From: Tepidibacter mesophilus
GTDB lineage: Bacteria; Bacillota; Clostridia; Peptostreptococcales; Peptostreptococcaceae
Direction of reading: 5' to 3'
NCBI RefSeq assembly: GCF_002724055.1
Contig: NZ_BDQY01000026.1
Span: 1 to 47,050 of the forward strand
Length of the DNA: 47,050 nucleotides
Part shown: one piece after another, positions 14,635 through 23,344 of the stretch
How positions within the stretch are numbered: position 1 is the stretch's first letter
Layout: every line of letters begins with the position of its first letter
Notes under the pieces: generated by a model
The model's input: only the letters and a program-made list of their open reading frames with translations
Databases searched by the model: none
What the model was told of the DNA's origin: nothing
Position numbers and translations under genes: made by a program

Positions 14635-14851
14635 AGTATCCCTACGAATATAACATGAAGAAGTGCTGCTCTTTCTATTGGATGCAGTGCTTGGAATTCA
14701 TTATTGTACCAATTTATTAGTTTTTTCCATCTCTTCTTTAATAAGCATTGATTCTGGTGGTTCATGTTGTACTCCTGAAATAATTACCTTTTGATTTCTA
14801 TATACTCCTGCATATTCATCGTCTATTGATTTTAATAAGTCTATGAATATT
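14635..14851 (-). pseudogene. Fic-family protein fragment, frameshifted and cut before the active site
   Basis: Two frames together read IDLLKSIDDEYAGVYR, KVIISGVQHEPPESML and, after removing one A from a six-A run, NWYNNEFQALHPIERAALLH and VIFVGI. This is the region of Fic proteins (AMP-transferring enzymes) leading into the catalytic HPFxDGNGR motif. The match ends exactly at FVGI, where HPF should follow, so the active site has been removed. The upstream half of the gene is also missing. Confidence 0.75.
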
Positions 14852-14881
14852 CTTTATCTGCCACTCACTGAATGATTCATT

Positions 14882-15040
14882 TTTACTGGTAAAAGTGAAT
14901 CTATTGCAAACCACGTACAAATGTATAAAGACTATGGAGAAAAGCACCTAAATATTACTGAATTCATAATCTATAAAGATGAAGGCTTTTCTGGAGGTAA
15001 CATAAGTAGACCTGAATTCCAGCAGGTGCTAAATCTTTAA
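14882..15040 (+). pseudogene. Fragment of a large serine recombinase catalytic domain
   Basis: In frame with no start: FTGKSESIANHVQMYKDYGE, then EFIIYKDEGFSGGNISRPEF and QQVLNL followed by TAA. The 'S-x-x-x-Q-x-x' spacing and the DEGFSGGN-x-x-RP-x-F motif are typical of the N-terminal resolvase domain of TndX/TnpX-like recombinases of clostridial transposons. The catalytic serine region before and the rest after are missing. With the Fic fragment it marks the site of an old mobile element. Confidence 0.75.
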
Positions 15041-15042
15041 TT

Positions 15043-15076
15043 AAAAAAAGCCATGGCACCTAATAAATGCCACAGC
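15043..15076 (-). terminator. Terminator of the oxidoreductase operon
   Basis: On the minus strand GCTGTGGCA and TGCCATGGC pair with two mismatches around a nine-base loop and are followed by seven T. Confidence 0.65.
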
Positions 15077-15086
15077 TTCAATTTCT

Positions 15087-16367
15087 TCAAATCAATCTCT
15101 CCTCATATATATTCAAAAGCCCAACCTTCTTAATCCTTTCATATAATACATCTGGATTGGTTGTATATAAATTTCTTTCCTTCATTCTTTCAAAAAATAT
15201 AGATCCTGCAAATGTAAATCTAAGTTTATCTCCACCTTCTTTATGCATCATTTCATTTGCATAAGACACTATATCCCCAATAACTGTATTTATAGGAAGC
15301 TGTAAAAGAGGAATTCCTATCATGTTTCTAACACTATTATGACCAGCTAAATATCCTGTGCAAATAGCTTCTGTATGACCCACATAAAGGCCACTTTTTT
15401 CCCCCGCAACAAATAAATTATTAAGACCTATAACTTTTAAGTTATTATCTCTTGGAGCAATAGATAAATATCTTATAGAGTTTCCTATACCTGCTGAATA
15501 CGGATCTTCAAATTTTGCATTTTCAAATCCTTTTATTCTTCTAAGCTTATCTAGAGGATAAAAAGGAGCCATCAATTTTGCATGACCTGTATCAAGTAAA
15601 ACTATATTTTTAGCAAATGCGTCTAATGCATATTGTTGACATACTTTTATGTCTAATTTTTCTTCATTAATTTCTTCCTTAGGAAGTGGTATTATACAAA
15701 CTCCATTTTTGTTTAGTTCTTCTCTTATTTCATCGCTTAAAGATTCTTTATTAAGCTTTATAGATCCACTAAAAGCACCATAGGTTCCATCTTTTCTTTT
15801 TCCAATTATGTCTTCTATACCACATTTTTTAGTAATACTAACTCTTCCTCCAAACGAAGGACATCTTAAAACACACATAGAACACCCATTACCATACTTC
15901 AAACAATTTCCCATAGGACCTGTTGATCCTGTAGTTTCTACAAATGAATCTGCCGTAATATTAGTATCATTATCTAGTTTTATATATTTAATAGTTTTAT
16001 TTTCAACATATGCATCTATAACCCTTGTTCTAAAAATTATATTTATTCCCATATCAATTAATTTATTTGTAACGGCACTTTCTATCAAAGTTACATCATA
16101 TAGACTTGCATGATTATGTCCTGGAAAATCAATATTCTTATGTCTTGAATATTCATCAGTAAGTTCAAATAGTTCTCTGCCACCTAAAAGTATATTTTCT
16201 TCTGCAGCTGTATATCTTCCATTATTTCTCATAATACCGCCCACATTTCCAAGACCAAGCAACATATCCGTTCTTTCTATTAAAATAACTTCAGCTCCTG
16301 CCTTTTTAGCGCTAATAGCAGCAGCACATCCAGCCCAACCTCCACCTATGACTACAACTTTTCTCAT
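15087..16367 (-). CDS. FAD-dependent oxidoreductase with cysteine motif
   Basis: A 426-residue flavoprotein. The start is MRKVVVIGGGWAG after AAAGGAGG, overlapping the TGA of the upstream gene (ATGA), so the two are translationally coupled. Residues 6-33 are the Rossmann FAD/NAD fold (GGGWAGCAAA). Cysteines 155, 162, 165 and 169 (CSMCVLRC) may bind an iron-sulfur cluster or form a redox disulfide. The C-terminal GLYVGHTEAICTGYLAG is the usual FAD-closing segment of FAD-dependent oxidoreductases. The substrate is unknown. The upstream partner likely passes electrons from a 2Fe-2S/FNR-like subunit. Residues about 85-118 are duplicated as a 101-bp fragment at 3073-3173. Confidence 0.85.
   Translation of the reverse strand: MRKVVVIGGGWAGCAAAISAKKAGAEVILIERTDMLLGLGNVGGIMRNNGRYTAAEENILLGGRELFELTDEYSRHKNIDFPGHNHASLYDVTLIESAVTNKLIDMGINIIFRTRVIDAYVENKTIKYIKLDNDTNITADSFVETTGSTGPMGNCLKYGNGCSMCVLRCPSFGGRVSITKKCGIEDIIGKRKDGTYGAFSGSIKLNKESLSDEIREELNKNGVCIIPLPKEEINEEKLDIKVCQQYALDAFAKNIVLLDTGHAKLMAPFYPLDKLRRIKGFENAKFEDPYSAGIGNSIRYLSIAPRDNNLKVIGLNNLFVAGEKSGLYVGHTEAICTGYLAGHNSVRNMIGIPLLQLPINTVIGDIVSYANEMMHKEGGDKLRFTFAGSIFFERMKERNLYTTNPDVLYERIKKVGLLNIYEERLI
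16013..16113. repeat. Source copy of the 101-bp duplicated segment
   Basis: This internal part of the FAD oxidoreductase gene matches 3073-3173 at 98 of 101 positions. Confidence 0.85.
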
Positions 16368-17311
16368 TTCAAAGCCTCCTTTAGATATACTCTTGGCTCT
16401 ATTTGAGTCTTGCAAGTTTTTATTTTTTCATCTTTTATATTTACAATACAAGCACCGCATACGCCCTCTCCACAGCAAATCAAATTATTATTAGTTATAG
16501 ATAAGTTTATTGTATCGTCTACACTATCGACTATATTCATAATGTTTTTATTGAATCTATTAGATCCTGCACTAAAAACCATATCTACACCTTTTTTTAA
16601 TTCTTCTTTTATTCGATTTTCATTGTTTTTAAAATCGAAATACTTTAAATCCACCTCTAATTCTTTTAGTTTGCTTTCCACCTCTTCAATTTTTTTACCA
16701 GAATTATCAAAAAATACTTTTACTTCATTATTATTTTTCAAAAGATTATTAACCGCATTTATCAATGTTACATTTGAGAGTCCCTTTGTTAAAATCAATA
16801 CTTTTTTGCTTTTTAATTGTTTGAAATACTTAATTCCAAATATACCATTAGTATATGGTCCTTTTATATATACTGTATCACTATTTAATAAATCTTTTGT
16901 CTTAGGTCCCAAACTTTCTATAACTATCTCTAGTACATGATTTTTCAAGTCTATATTCATTACAGAAATAGGACTATTAAACATATCATCTTCTCTCTTT
17001 CTATCTTTTAAAAGTATATATGATCCTGGATGTATCAATTCATATGCTAGCCATTTTGGTATACTTATACTAAGCAAGTATATATTAGTTTTTATTTCTT
17101 GATTTTTTAATACCTTGCATAATATACCTTCTCTAGATTTAATTATTTTTTCGTTATTTTTCTTGAAGTTTTGGTATATACATATTCCTTTTAAATCACA
17201 CTCACACAAATCTTTGCCCGATAGTAAAGAACAACTTATACAATCTCCACTTTTAGCTAAGTGACAAGGGCAATATTCACTCCCTGCATCAACACATACT
17301 TTGTTACCCAT
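16364..17311 (-). CDS. FNR-like electron-transfer subunit with N-terminal Cys-rich domain and 2Fe-2S C terminus
   Basis: A 315-residue protein from MGNKVCVDAG, chosen because GAAAGGGGG precedes that ATG. Residues 1-44 contain eight cysteines (6, 14, 16, 24, 27, 36, 38, 44) and probably bind metal or iron-sulfur centres. The middle is a ferredoxin-reductase-like flavin/NAD fold related to PyrK and sulfide dehydrogenase beta subunits. The C-terminal CCGEGVCGAC and a later Cys in KTCKT form a 2Fe-2S site as in PyrK. It should transfer electrons between NAD(P)H and the FAD oxidoreductase encoded next, whose start overlaps its stop. Confidence 0.8.
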   Translation of the reverse strand: MGNKVCVDAGSEYCPCHLAKSGDCISCSLLSGKDLCECDLKGICIYQNFKKNNEKIIKSREGILCKVLKNQEIKTNIYLLSISIPKWLAYELIHPGSYILLKDRKREDDMFNSPISVMNIDLKNHVLEIVIESLGPKTKDLLNSDTVYIKGPYTNGIFGIKYFKQLKSKKVLILTKGLSNVTLINAVNNLLKNNNEVKVFFDNSGKKIEEVESKLKELEVDLKYFDFKNNENRIKEELKKGVDMVFSAGSNRFNKNIMNIVDSVDDTINLSITNNNLICCGEGVCGACIVNIKDEKIKTCKTQIEPRVYLKEALK

Positions 17312-17428
17312 AACAATCCCCCTTTCATACAATATAAATAACATTTCTTAAACTCTACATTAATTCAGTTCAAACTATACTCATTAATATAATTTATTTA
17401 AATTTGCTTGTTTTGGTTACAAATAGGA

Positions 17429-17460
17429 AAAGCTGAAGGCAAGTTTTTGCCTTCAGCTTT
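17429..17460 (-). terminator. Strong terminator of ytfI-ytfJ
   Basis: A perfect 14-bp stem (17429-17442 with 17447-17460) follows the ytfJ stop, which overlaps its outer end. Its stem reads AAAGCTGAAGGCAA; on the minus strand TTT follows. Confidence 0.85.
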
Positions 17461-17932
17461 AATTTTCTTCTTTATTATTTTTAGAACCTTCATTTGCTTG
17501 CTTATTTTCATCTTCTTTTTTAGATTTATTTTTACTATTTTCTTTTCCTGAAAACATACTTTGTATATTTTCCATAAGCTTAGGTGTTTTATTGAGTATA
17601 TTATCTAACATATTTGCATTTTGATCTACATACATAAGCTTTGTCTCATCTTTTTCTACTACCATAAATGCTACAGGTTGAACAGTCACACCTGCTCCAG
17701 TCCCTCCGGCAAATGGATATGCATCATTTGAATCTTCTTCTGGTCCACTTCCCTTATTATATTCTCCTCCTCCAGATGCAAATCCAAACGAAACTTTTGA
17801 TATAGGTATTAAAACTGAACCATTTGATGTTTCAACTGGATTTCCAACTATAGTATTAACATCAATCATCTCTTTCATATTTTCCATAGTAGTTTTCATT
17901 AAAGCTTCAATTGGATGTTGTTGTTCTGACAT
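17459..17932 (-). CDS. ytfJ: GerW/YtfJ-family sporulation protein
   Basis: A 157-residue protein. The core residues about 8-115 (MKTTMENMKEMIDVNTIVGN; SNGSVLIPISKVSFGFASGG; AGVTVQPVAFMVV) match the YtfJ/GerW family, whose Bacillus member is a forespore protein needed for proper germination. The C-terminal 30 residues are a charged Lys/Asn/Glu tail. It starts two bases after the stop of the DUF2953 gene, the same partner order (ytfI-ytfJ) as in Bacillus. Confidence 0.9.
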   Translation of the reverse strand: MSEQQHPIEALMKTTMENMKEMIDVNTIVGNPVETSNGSVLIPISKVSFGFASGGGEYNKGSGPEEDSNDAYPFAGGTGAGVTVQPVAFMVVEKDETKLMYVDQNANMLDNILNKTPKLMENIQSMFSGKENSKNKSKKEDENKQANEGSKNNKEEN

Positions 17933-17934
17933 TA

Positions 17935-18534
17935 TTATGCACCACCTTTATTTATTTTGAAAGTTTTGTAGTTCTTTAAAAGTTTTATAAAATTTATGAT
18001 TCTTAAATTAAAATCTGTTATTATATATATCTTAAATATATTTTCATTAAATCCTGGTTTTATATTTAGTTTTAAATGATCACTATTTACCTTATCGTAT
18101 ATATATTTGTACATTATATTTACAAAGTTAAATAAAAATATACTTAAAAATACATTTTCATTAGATATATATGTATCTATTTTTATTTTTTTTACATCAG
18201 CTTTTTTGAAAAGATATTCAAGTGTTTTTTTAAAATTTTCGAAATTTTTCAGTATTTCTTTATTATTTAAATTTTCTTTAAAACTATTAATTAAATCTCC
18301 TTTCGTAGAAGTATCTTTTTCTGCTTCCAAATTTACTCCTTTTTTATTAAGAGATAAATCAAAAAAAGAGTATTTTTTTTCATACTTTATGATTCCAAAT
18401 AAACCTTTTATTCTAAATGCTATTTCATCATTTTGTCCATTTTTAATTAATTGTATTCTTATTTTCATATTAGAACTTAATATAATTATTCCTAAAAATA
18501 TCAAAAATAAAAATATATAAATAATAATTTTCAT
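17935..18534 (-). CDS. ytfI: DUF2953 (YtfI-like) membrane-anchored protein
   Basis: A 199-residue protein: residues 3-23 are an N-terminal membrane helix, then a soluble part with IKGLFGIIKYEKKYSFFDLS, the typical early motif of DUF2953. The family is linked to sporulation by gene neighbourhood (ytfI-ytfJ); its function is unknown. The gene is upstream of ytfJ with a two-base gap and no separate promoter between them. Confidence 0.75.
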   Translation of the reverse strand: MKIIIYIFLFLIFLGIIILSSNMKIRIQLIKNGQNDEIAFRIKGLFGIIKYEKKYSFFDLSLNKKGVNLEAEKDTSTKGDLINSFKENLNNKEILKNFENFKKTLEYLFKKADVKKIKIDTYISNENVFLSIFLFNFVNIMYKYIYDKVNSDHLKLNIKPGFNENIFKIYIITDFNLRIINFIKLLKNYKTFKINKGGA

Positions 18535-18771
18535 ATATATATTGTTTCCTAAAAAGTAAAATACATACTTTTTTTTATGTAATCTATTGACTTTTTTTTA
18601 TTTTGCTGTATATTTAATACTTGGACGTGAAATTTTACCTATATTAAATAATATATTTTTCTCATTATCTAATATAGCTATATTATTCATTATGTATTAT
18701 ACTTATAAAGTGGCATGCATTCATAATCCATTCATAAAACATTTTTCCCTTACTTATTAGGAGTGATTATT

Positions 18772-19311
18772 TTGAAAATCGGAGCAAAAATCAATAGATT
18801 GAGAATATTAAATCAATTAACACAAGAGGAATTAGCTCAAAGATGTGATCTTACTAAAGGTTTTATATCTAAAATCGAAAGAGACTTAACTTCTCCATCC
18901 ATAGCAACATTAATGGATATTCTAGAAGCCTTAGGAACGGATTTAAAGGCATTTTTTAATGAGGTAGTAGAAGAAAAGATTGTTTACAAAAAAGATGATA
19001 TCTATGAATCTGTTAACGAGGAATTGAAGTATACAATACATTGGCTTATTCCAAATTCTCAAAAAAATGAAATGGAACCTATCTTGGTAGATATAGAACC
19101 AGGAGGTAAAACTGTAATAGATAGACCTCATCAAGGACAAGAATTCGGTTATATAGTAAAAGGTTCTGTAATAATTCATATAGGTAATAAGAAGTTTAAA
19201 ATAAAAAAAGGAGAAAGTTTCTACTTTACTCCAGACAAAGAGCATTATATTGTTAATAATACAAATAAAAACGCTTCTATACTATGGGTTTCCACTCCAC
19301 CATCATTTTAA
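18772..19311 (+). CDS. XRE regulator with C-terminal cupin sensor
   Basis: A 179-residue regulator. The TTG at 18772 is preferred because AGGAG lies eight bases upstream; the GTG of the longer frame overlaps that site. Residues about 3-60 are an HTH_XRE domain (LTQEELAQRCDLTKGFISKI), residues about 105-175 a cupin barrel (GQEFGYIVKGSVIIHIGNKK; YFTPDKEHYIVNN). This architecture (PuuR-like) senses small metabolites, in some clostridia polyamines, and often lies beside potABCD. Here no such transporter is next to it and the gene ends at its own terminator, so its target is probably elsewhere. Confidence 0.85.
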   Translation: MKIGAKINRLRILNQLTQEELAQRCDLTKGFISKIERDLTSPSIATLMDILEALGTDLKAFFNEVVEEKIVYKKDDIYESVNEELKYTIHWLIPNSQKNEMEPILVDIEPGGKTVIDRPHQGQEFGYIVKGSVIIHIGNKKFKIKKGESFYFTPDKEHYIVNNTNKNASILWVSTPPSF

Positions 19312-19348
19312 AAAAATCGCATCATGCTATAGCATAATGCGATTTTTT
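19311..19348 (+). terminator. Rho-independent terminator
   Basis: AAAAAATCGCAT (19311-19322) pairs with ATGCGATTTTTT (19337-19348), with an inner palindrome lengthening the stem. Confidence 0.85.
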
Positions 19349-19483
19349 TATATAATTAATTCCTCTAATTACTTTCTTCAAATTTCCTCCAAAGTAAGAA
19401 TAATATACATTTATTTGTAAACAATAACATTAAGTTTTCTCGCTTTAGACAGTGCTTAATATTTTTAAGGAGATGTTTTAAAA

Positions 19484-20368
19484 ATGAATGTTATTGAAAC
19501 AAATAATCTAACTAAAAGTTATGGAAAATCAAGAGGTATTGCTGATATAAATTTTAGTGTTAAAGAAGGAGAAATTTTTGGATTTATTGGCCCAAATGGC
19601 GCAGGTAAATCAACTACCATTAGAACACTGTTATCTCTAATACATCCAACTAGTGGAAGTGCTAAAATATTTAACAAAAATGTTGTAACGCATGGTCCTG
19701 AAATAAGAAAAGAAATAGGTTATCTACCTTCTGAAGTTTTTTATTACAATAATATGAAGGTTATTGATCTCTTGATGTATTCGGCTAGTTTTTATAGGAA
19801 GGATTGCAGTAAAATAATAAAATCTTTAGCAGATGTAATGAATCTTGATTTAAATAAAAAAATCGACGATTTATCATTTGGAAACAAAAAAAAGGTTGGA
19901 ATAATTCAATGTCTGCTTCATGAACCTAAGCTAATTATTCTTGATGAGCCTACTAGTGGACTAGACCCCCTTATGCAGCAAAACTTTTTTGATTTGTTAA
20001 AAGAAGCAAACAAAAAAGGTGCAACAATTTTTTTCTCTTCTCACATTTTAAGTGAAGTTCAAAAGCTGTGCAATCGTGTTGCTATTATTAAAGAAGGTAA
20101 AATAATAAAACTAGAAAAAATTAGCACTTTAAAAGAAAACAATTATAAAAAGTTCAAAATTGAAACACAATCAAAACCAGATAAAAATCAATTTAATATA
20201 CCAGGTGTAAATAAGTTAGATGTAAAAGAAAATACAGTTAATTTTATATTTAAAGGTAATATCAATTCCATTATTCAAAAAATCTCATCAGTTAATATAT
20301 CTAATATATGGATAGACGAACCTAATCTTGAAGAAATTTTTATGCATTACTATTCAAAGGAGGATTAG
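19484..20368 (+). CDS. ABC-2 transporter ATP-binding protein
   Basis: A 294-residue ATPase. Walker A is GPNGAGKST (36-44), the signature is LSFGNKKK (130-137) in place of LSGGQ, Walker B is LIILDEPTSGLD (150-161), and the switch His follows in FFSSHIL. The C-terminal 80 residues are the accessory domain of the CcmA/BcrA group. It is followed after five bases by two permease genes, so the complex is probably ATPase plus a permease heterodimer exporting an unknown compound (peptide, drug or lipid). Confidence 0.9.
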   Translation: MNVIETNNLTKSYGKSRGIADINFSVKEGEIFGFIGPNGAGKSTTIRTLLSLIHPTSGSAKIFNKNVVTHGPEIRKEIGYLPSEVFYYNNMKVIDLLMYSASFYRKDCSKIIKSLADVMNLDLNKKIDDLSFGNKKKVGIIQCLLHEPKLIILDEPTSGLDPLMQQNFFDLLKEANKKGATIFFSSHILSEVQKLCNRVAIIKEGKIIKLEKISTLKENNYKKFKIETQSKPDKNQFNIPGVNKLDVKENTVNFIFKGNINSIIQKISSVNISNIWIDEPNLEEIFMHYYSKED

Positions 20369-20373
20369 AAAAA

Positions 20374-21171
20374 ATGAATATATTTCTGCATGAATTAAAA
20401 TCATATAGAAAGTCTACTATTATATGGACAGTATCATTAATTGTTGTAGCTATTATGTTTTTTTCAATGTTTCCTTCTTTTTCAAAAGATATTCAAAAAC
20501 TAACAAATGTATTAAAAGGTTTTCCTGAATCAATAAGAAGTGGTGTAGGAATTTCCTTAGAAAGTTTTAATAATATTTTAGGATACTATTCTTTTCCCTT
20601 TACATTTATAGTTTTGATTGGAGCAATTCAAGGTATGAATTTGGGCACTTCAATTATATCAAAAGAAGTGTGTGAAAAAACATCAGACTTTCTTTTAACA
20701 AAACCTATTTCAAGAACAAAAATTTTAACTTATAAACTAATGGCCATAGTTGTATCTTTATTAATTACTAATATAATTTATATAATAGCTACAAATATAA
20801 TTATTTCTTTTGTAAATAATGAAGACTACAGTTTTAAAATATTTTTTATGATTTCTATAACATTGCTATTCGTTCAACTAATATTTATGTCATTAGGACT
20901 TATTGTCTCAGTTGTATTACCTAAAATCAAATCAGTACTCTCTATTTCTCTTGCTACTGTATTTATTTTTTATTTTATAAGCTTTTTAAGTTCAACAGAT
21001 GCTAATGATATGACTAGATATGTGACTCCTTTTAAGTATTTTAATCCTACTTATATAATAGAAAATGGTCACTATGAAATACCCTTTATTATTATGACTT
21101 TAGCTTTTATTGTAGTTTCCATTACAGCAAGTTATGTTATTTATTCAAAAAAAGATATTCATGCTGTTTAG
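20374..21171 (+). CDS. ABC-2 permease 1
   Basis: A 265-residue membrane protein with six hydrophobic segments, and the cytoplasmic motif SKEVCEKTSDFLLTKPISR between the second and third. This motif marks ABC-2 permeases of the bacitracin/lantibiotic-export group. The closely similar permease 2 follows after 33 bases. Confidence 0.85.
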   Translation: MNIFLHELKSYRKSTIIWTVSLIVVAIMFFSMFPSFSKDIQKLTNVLKGFPESIRSGVGISLESFNNILGYYSFPFTFIVLIGAIQGMNLGTSIISKEVCEKTSDFLLTKPISRTKILTYKLMAIVVSLLITNIIYIIATNIIISFVNNEDYSFKIFFMISITLLFVQLIFMSLGLIVSVVLPKIKSVLSISLATVFIFYFISFLSSTDANDMTRYVTPFKYFNPTYIIENGHYEIPFIIMTLAFIVVSITASYVIYSKKDIHAV

Positions 21172-21204
21172 TTTATTAATTTCAAAATCTAGGAGGCGTA
21201 ATTA

Positions 21205-22002
21205 ATGAATATATTTGTTAGAGAAATTAAGTCTAATATGAAATCACTTATAATATGGTGTATAGGTATGATTGCAATGATTGGTGGAGGTATGGGTAAA
21301 TTTGCAGGATTTTCTGAATCAGGTCAGTCTATAAAAGATATAATAGATATATACCCTAAATCTTTATTAAATATACTGGGTATAAGTAAATTTGATTTGT
21401 CAACGTTTATTGGCTTTTATGGTGTTCTTTTCTTATATCTTATATTAATTGCTGCTGTACACGCTGTTATGATAGGATCCTATACTATCTCAAAAGAAGA
21501 AATCGATAAAACTTCAGAGTTTTTGCTTGTAAAACCGATTTCAAGAAGTAAAGTTGTAACTACAAAGCTATTAGCATGTCTTTTAAATATCATAATTTTA
21601 AATATAGTTACATTAATTGCATCATTAGCTGCTGTAAACTATTTTAATGAAAACGATGCAATATTAGCAAATGTATTAATGTTAATGTTAGGTATGTTTT
21701 GTCTGCAACTGATATTCATGTGCATAGGTTCACTATTAGCCTCTATACTTAAAAATCCGAAGGATACCTCTTCTATTTCAACTGGAATACTACTTATAAC
21801 CTTTATTATTTATATGATAACAAATATGTACGATAATCTTGAGAATCTAAAATATTTTACTCCTTTTAAATACTTTGAAGCTGAATTGATAATTTTAGGA
21901 AAGGGTATTAATCCTGTTTTTATAATACTTTCATTTATGATTATTGTAATATCATTAATAGGTACATATGTATTTTATAAAAACAGAGATTTAAAGATAT
22001 AA
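21205..22002 (+). CDS. ABC-2 permease 2, paralogue of permease 1
   Basis: A 265-residue membrane protein, same length and layout as the preceding one and the same motif SKEEIDKTSEFLLVKPISRS, with the matching PFKYF-x-x late in the chain. The pair arose by tandem duplication and diverged. AGGAGG precedes the ATG. The operon ends at the long hairpin at 22016-22076. Confidence 0.85.
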   Translation: MNIFVREIKSNMKSLIIWCIGMIAMIGGGMGKFAGFSESGQSIKDIIDIYPKSLLNILGISKFDLSTFIGFYGVLFLYLILIAAVHAVMIGSYTISKEEIDKTSEFLLVKPISRSKVVTTKLLACLLNIIILNIVTLIASLAAVNYFNENDAILANVLMLMLGMFCLQLIFMCIGSLLASILKNPKDTSSISTGILLITFIIYMITNMYDNLENLKYFTPFKYFEAELIILGKGINPVFIILSFMIIVISLIGTYVFYKNRDLKI

Positions 22003-22015
22003 TTATTTAAAATAA

Positions 22016-22076
22016 GGGTTATTAACATTTACTACAATGATATAAGCTTGGTTTTTGTAGTAAATATTAACAACCC
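22016..22076. terminator. Bidirectional terminator between convergent operons
   Basis: Arms of 22 bases (22016-22037 and 22055-22076) pair with two G-U type mismatches around a 17-base loop. It separates the plus-strand ABC operon from the minus-strand scp genes. Confidence 0.7.
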
Positions 22077-22094
22077 TATCATATTATGTAAATT

Positions 22095-22625
22095 TTACTC
22101 TTGTTTTTCTTCTTCTTGAACAGGAGGTAAGTCTTCTATCTTATCAAGTCCAAACAACTTTAAAAACTCTTCAGTAGTTTTATATATTATAGGCTTACCT
22201 ATTTTATTAAGTCTTCCAGCTTCTTTTATAAAATCGTGTTCAACCAATGTAGATATCGCCTTATCACACTTAACGCCTCTTATTTCTTCTATTTCTACCT
22301 TAGTTATAGGTTGTTTATAAGCGATTATAGTCAATGTTTCAAGAGTAGCTTGTGTTAGACTTTTTTTCTTTTTAGGCTCAAATAACTTTCGTACATATTC
22401 TTCATACTCTTTATTTGTTCCCATTTGATACCTGTTTTGAACCTTATATATTTGTATTCCTCTATTTTGGCCTTCATATTCTTTTTGTAATTCTATTAAT
22501 ATATTTTCTATATCACGTAAGCTCATATCTTCATTTATTACCTCTTTTATTTCCTTTACCGTTATAGGATCTGAATATGAGAACAATACAGATTCTATAA
22601 TATTTTTTATCTTTTTGTTATTCAT
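22095..22625 (-). CDS. scpB: Segregation and condensation protein B
   Basis: A 176-residue winged-helix protein of the SMC-ScpAB chromosome condensation complex; ScpB dimers bind ScpA and regulate SMC. The motifs TIIAYKQPITKVEIEEIRGV and LNKIGKPIIYKTT are typical. It begins four bases after scpA, and its stop is followed by the bidirectional terminator. Confidence 0.95.
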   Translation of the reverse strand: MNNKKIKNIIESVLFSYSDPITVKEIKEVINEDMSLRDIENILIELQKEYEGQNRGIQIYKVQNRYQMGTNKEYEEYVRKLFEPKKKKSLTQATLETLTIIAYKQPITKVEIEEIRGVKCDKAISTLVEHDFIKEAGRLNKIGKPIIYKTTEEFLKLFGLDKIEDLPPVQEEEKQE

Positions 22626-22629
22626 AAAA

Positions 22630-23334
22630 TCACTCTACCTTTTTAACTATTATATCTGATAAGTAGTTCTCTTGTTTTACTACTACATTTTTTGTTTTTA
22701 TGAGTTCAAGAACAGATAGAAAAGTAACTATGATTTCTTCTTTATCTGAAGTTTTTATCAAATCTTTAAATAATAAGCTGCCTTTTTTCTCTACTTGATC
22801 TTTTACATAAGAAATTTTTTCTTCTATTGAAATAGTAGGCTTTTTATATATTGTATCTAATCTGTTTTTCGTATTTTCTTTTCTTATTTCTTTCACAACA
22901 CTTGGTAAAAATTTCATAAGCATATCTATATTTAAATTTGATAAATCCATTTTTTCTTCTATATAGATTTCTTCTTTTTTTCTAAAAAAAACGCCTTCTC
23001 CTAAATACATTCTATCCTTCAAATAATTTGATGCATTTTTAAAATTTTTATATTCTATAAGCTGCTGCATAAGCTCTGCTCTAGGATCTTCTTCTTCTTC
23101 ATTCTTTTTATATAGCAAATATTTAGATTTAATTTCAAGAAGCCTACAAGCCATTATTATAAAATCACTAGTTATCTCAAGATCCATTTTACCCATTGTA
23201 TCTAAATGCTCTAAATACTGCTTGGTTATTTCAAAGATAGATATATCGTATATATCTATTTTATTTTTTACTATTAAATCATATAACAGGTCCATTGGTC
23301 CTTCATAAAAATTTAAAGCTACATTATATCCCAT
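22630..23334 (-). CDS. scpA: Segregation and condensation protein A
   Basis: A 234-residue kleisin subunit of SMC-ScpAB that bridges the SMC heads. The N-terminal NFYEGPMDLLYDLIVKNKID and the C-terminal winged helix ending VTFLSVLELIK are conserved. It lies 10 bases after the M50 protease gene, a common clostridial arrangement. Confidence 0.95.
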   Translation of the reverse strand: MGYNVALNFYEGPMDLLYDLIVKNKIDIYDISIFEITKQYLEHLDTMGKMDLEITSDFIIMACRLLEIKSKYLLYKKNEEEEDPRAELMQQLIEYKNFKNASNYLKDRMYLGEGVFFRKKEEIYIEEKMDLSNLNIDMLMKFLPSVVKEIRKENTKNRLDTIYKKPTISIEEKISYVKDQVEKKGSLLFKDLIKTSDKEEIIVTFLSVLELIKTKNVVVKQENYLSDIIVKKVE

Positions 23335-23344
23335 ATCAAACCCC

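Noticed and set aside
16410-16940. Long plus-strand open frame opposite the FNR-like gene
   Set aside because: It is antisense to a gene with clear domains and a good ribosome-binding site, and has no ribosome-binding site or recognisable product. Other long opposite-strand frames (for example 8639-9061, 15808-16113, 23508-24080) were dropped for the same reason.
18772-22002. Cupin-XRE regulator as the controller of the following ABC transporter
   Set aside because: A strong terminator separates them, there are 135 bases between it and the ABC genes, and this regulator type is usually linked to polyamine transport, not ABC-2 exporters. A link cannot be excluded but is not supported.
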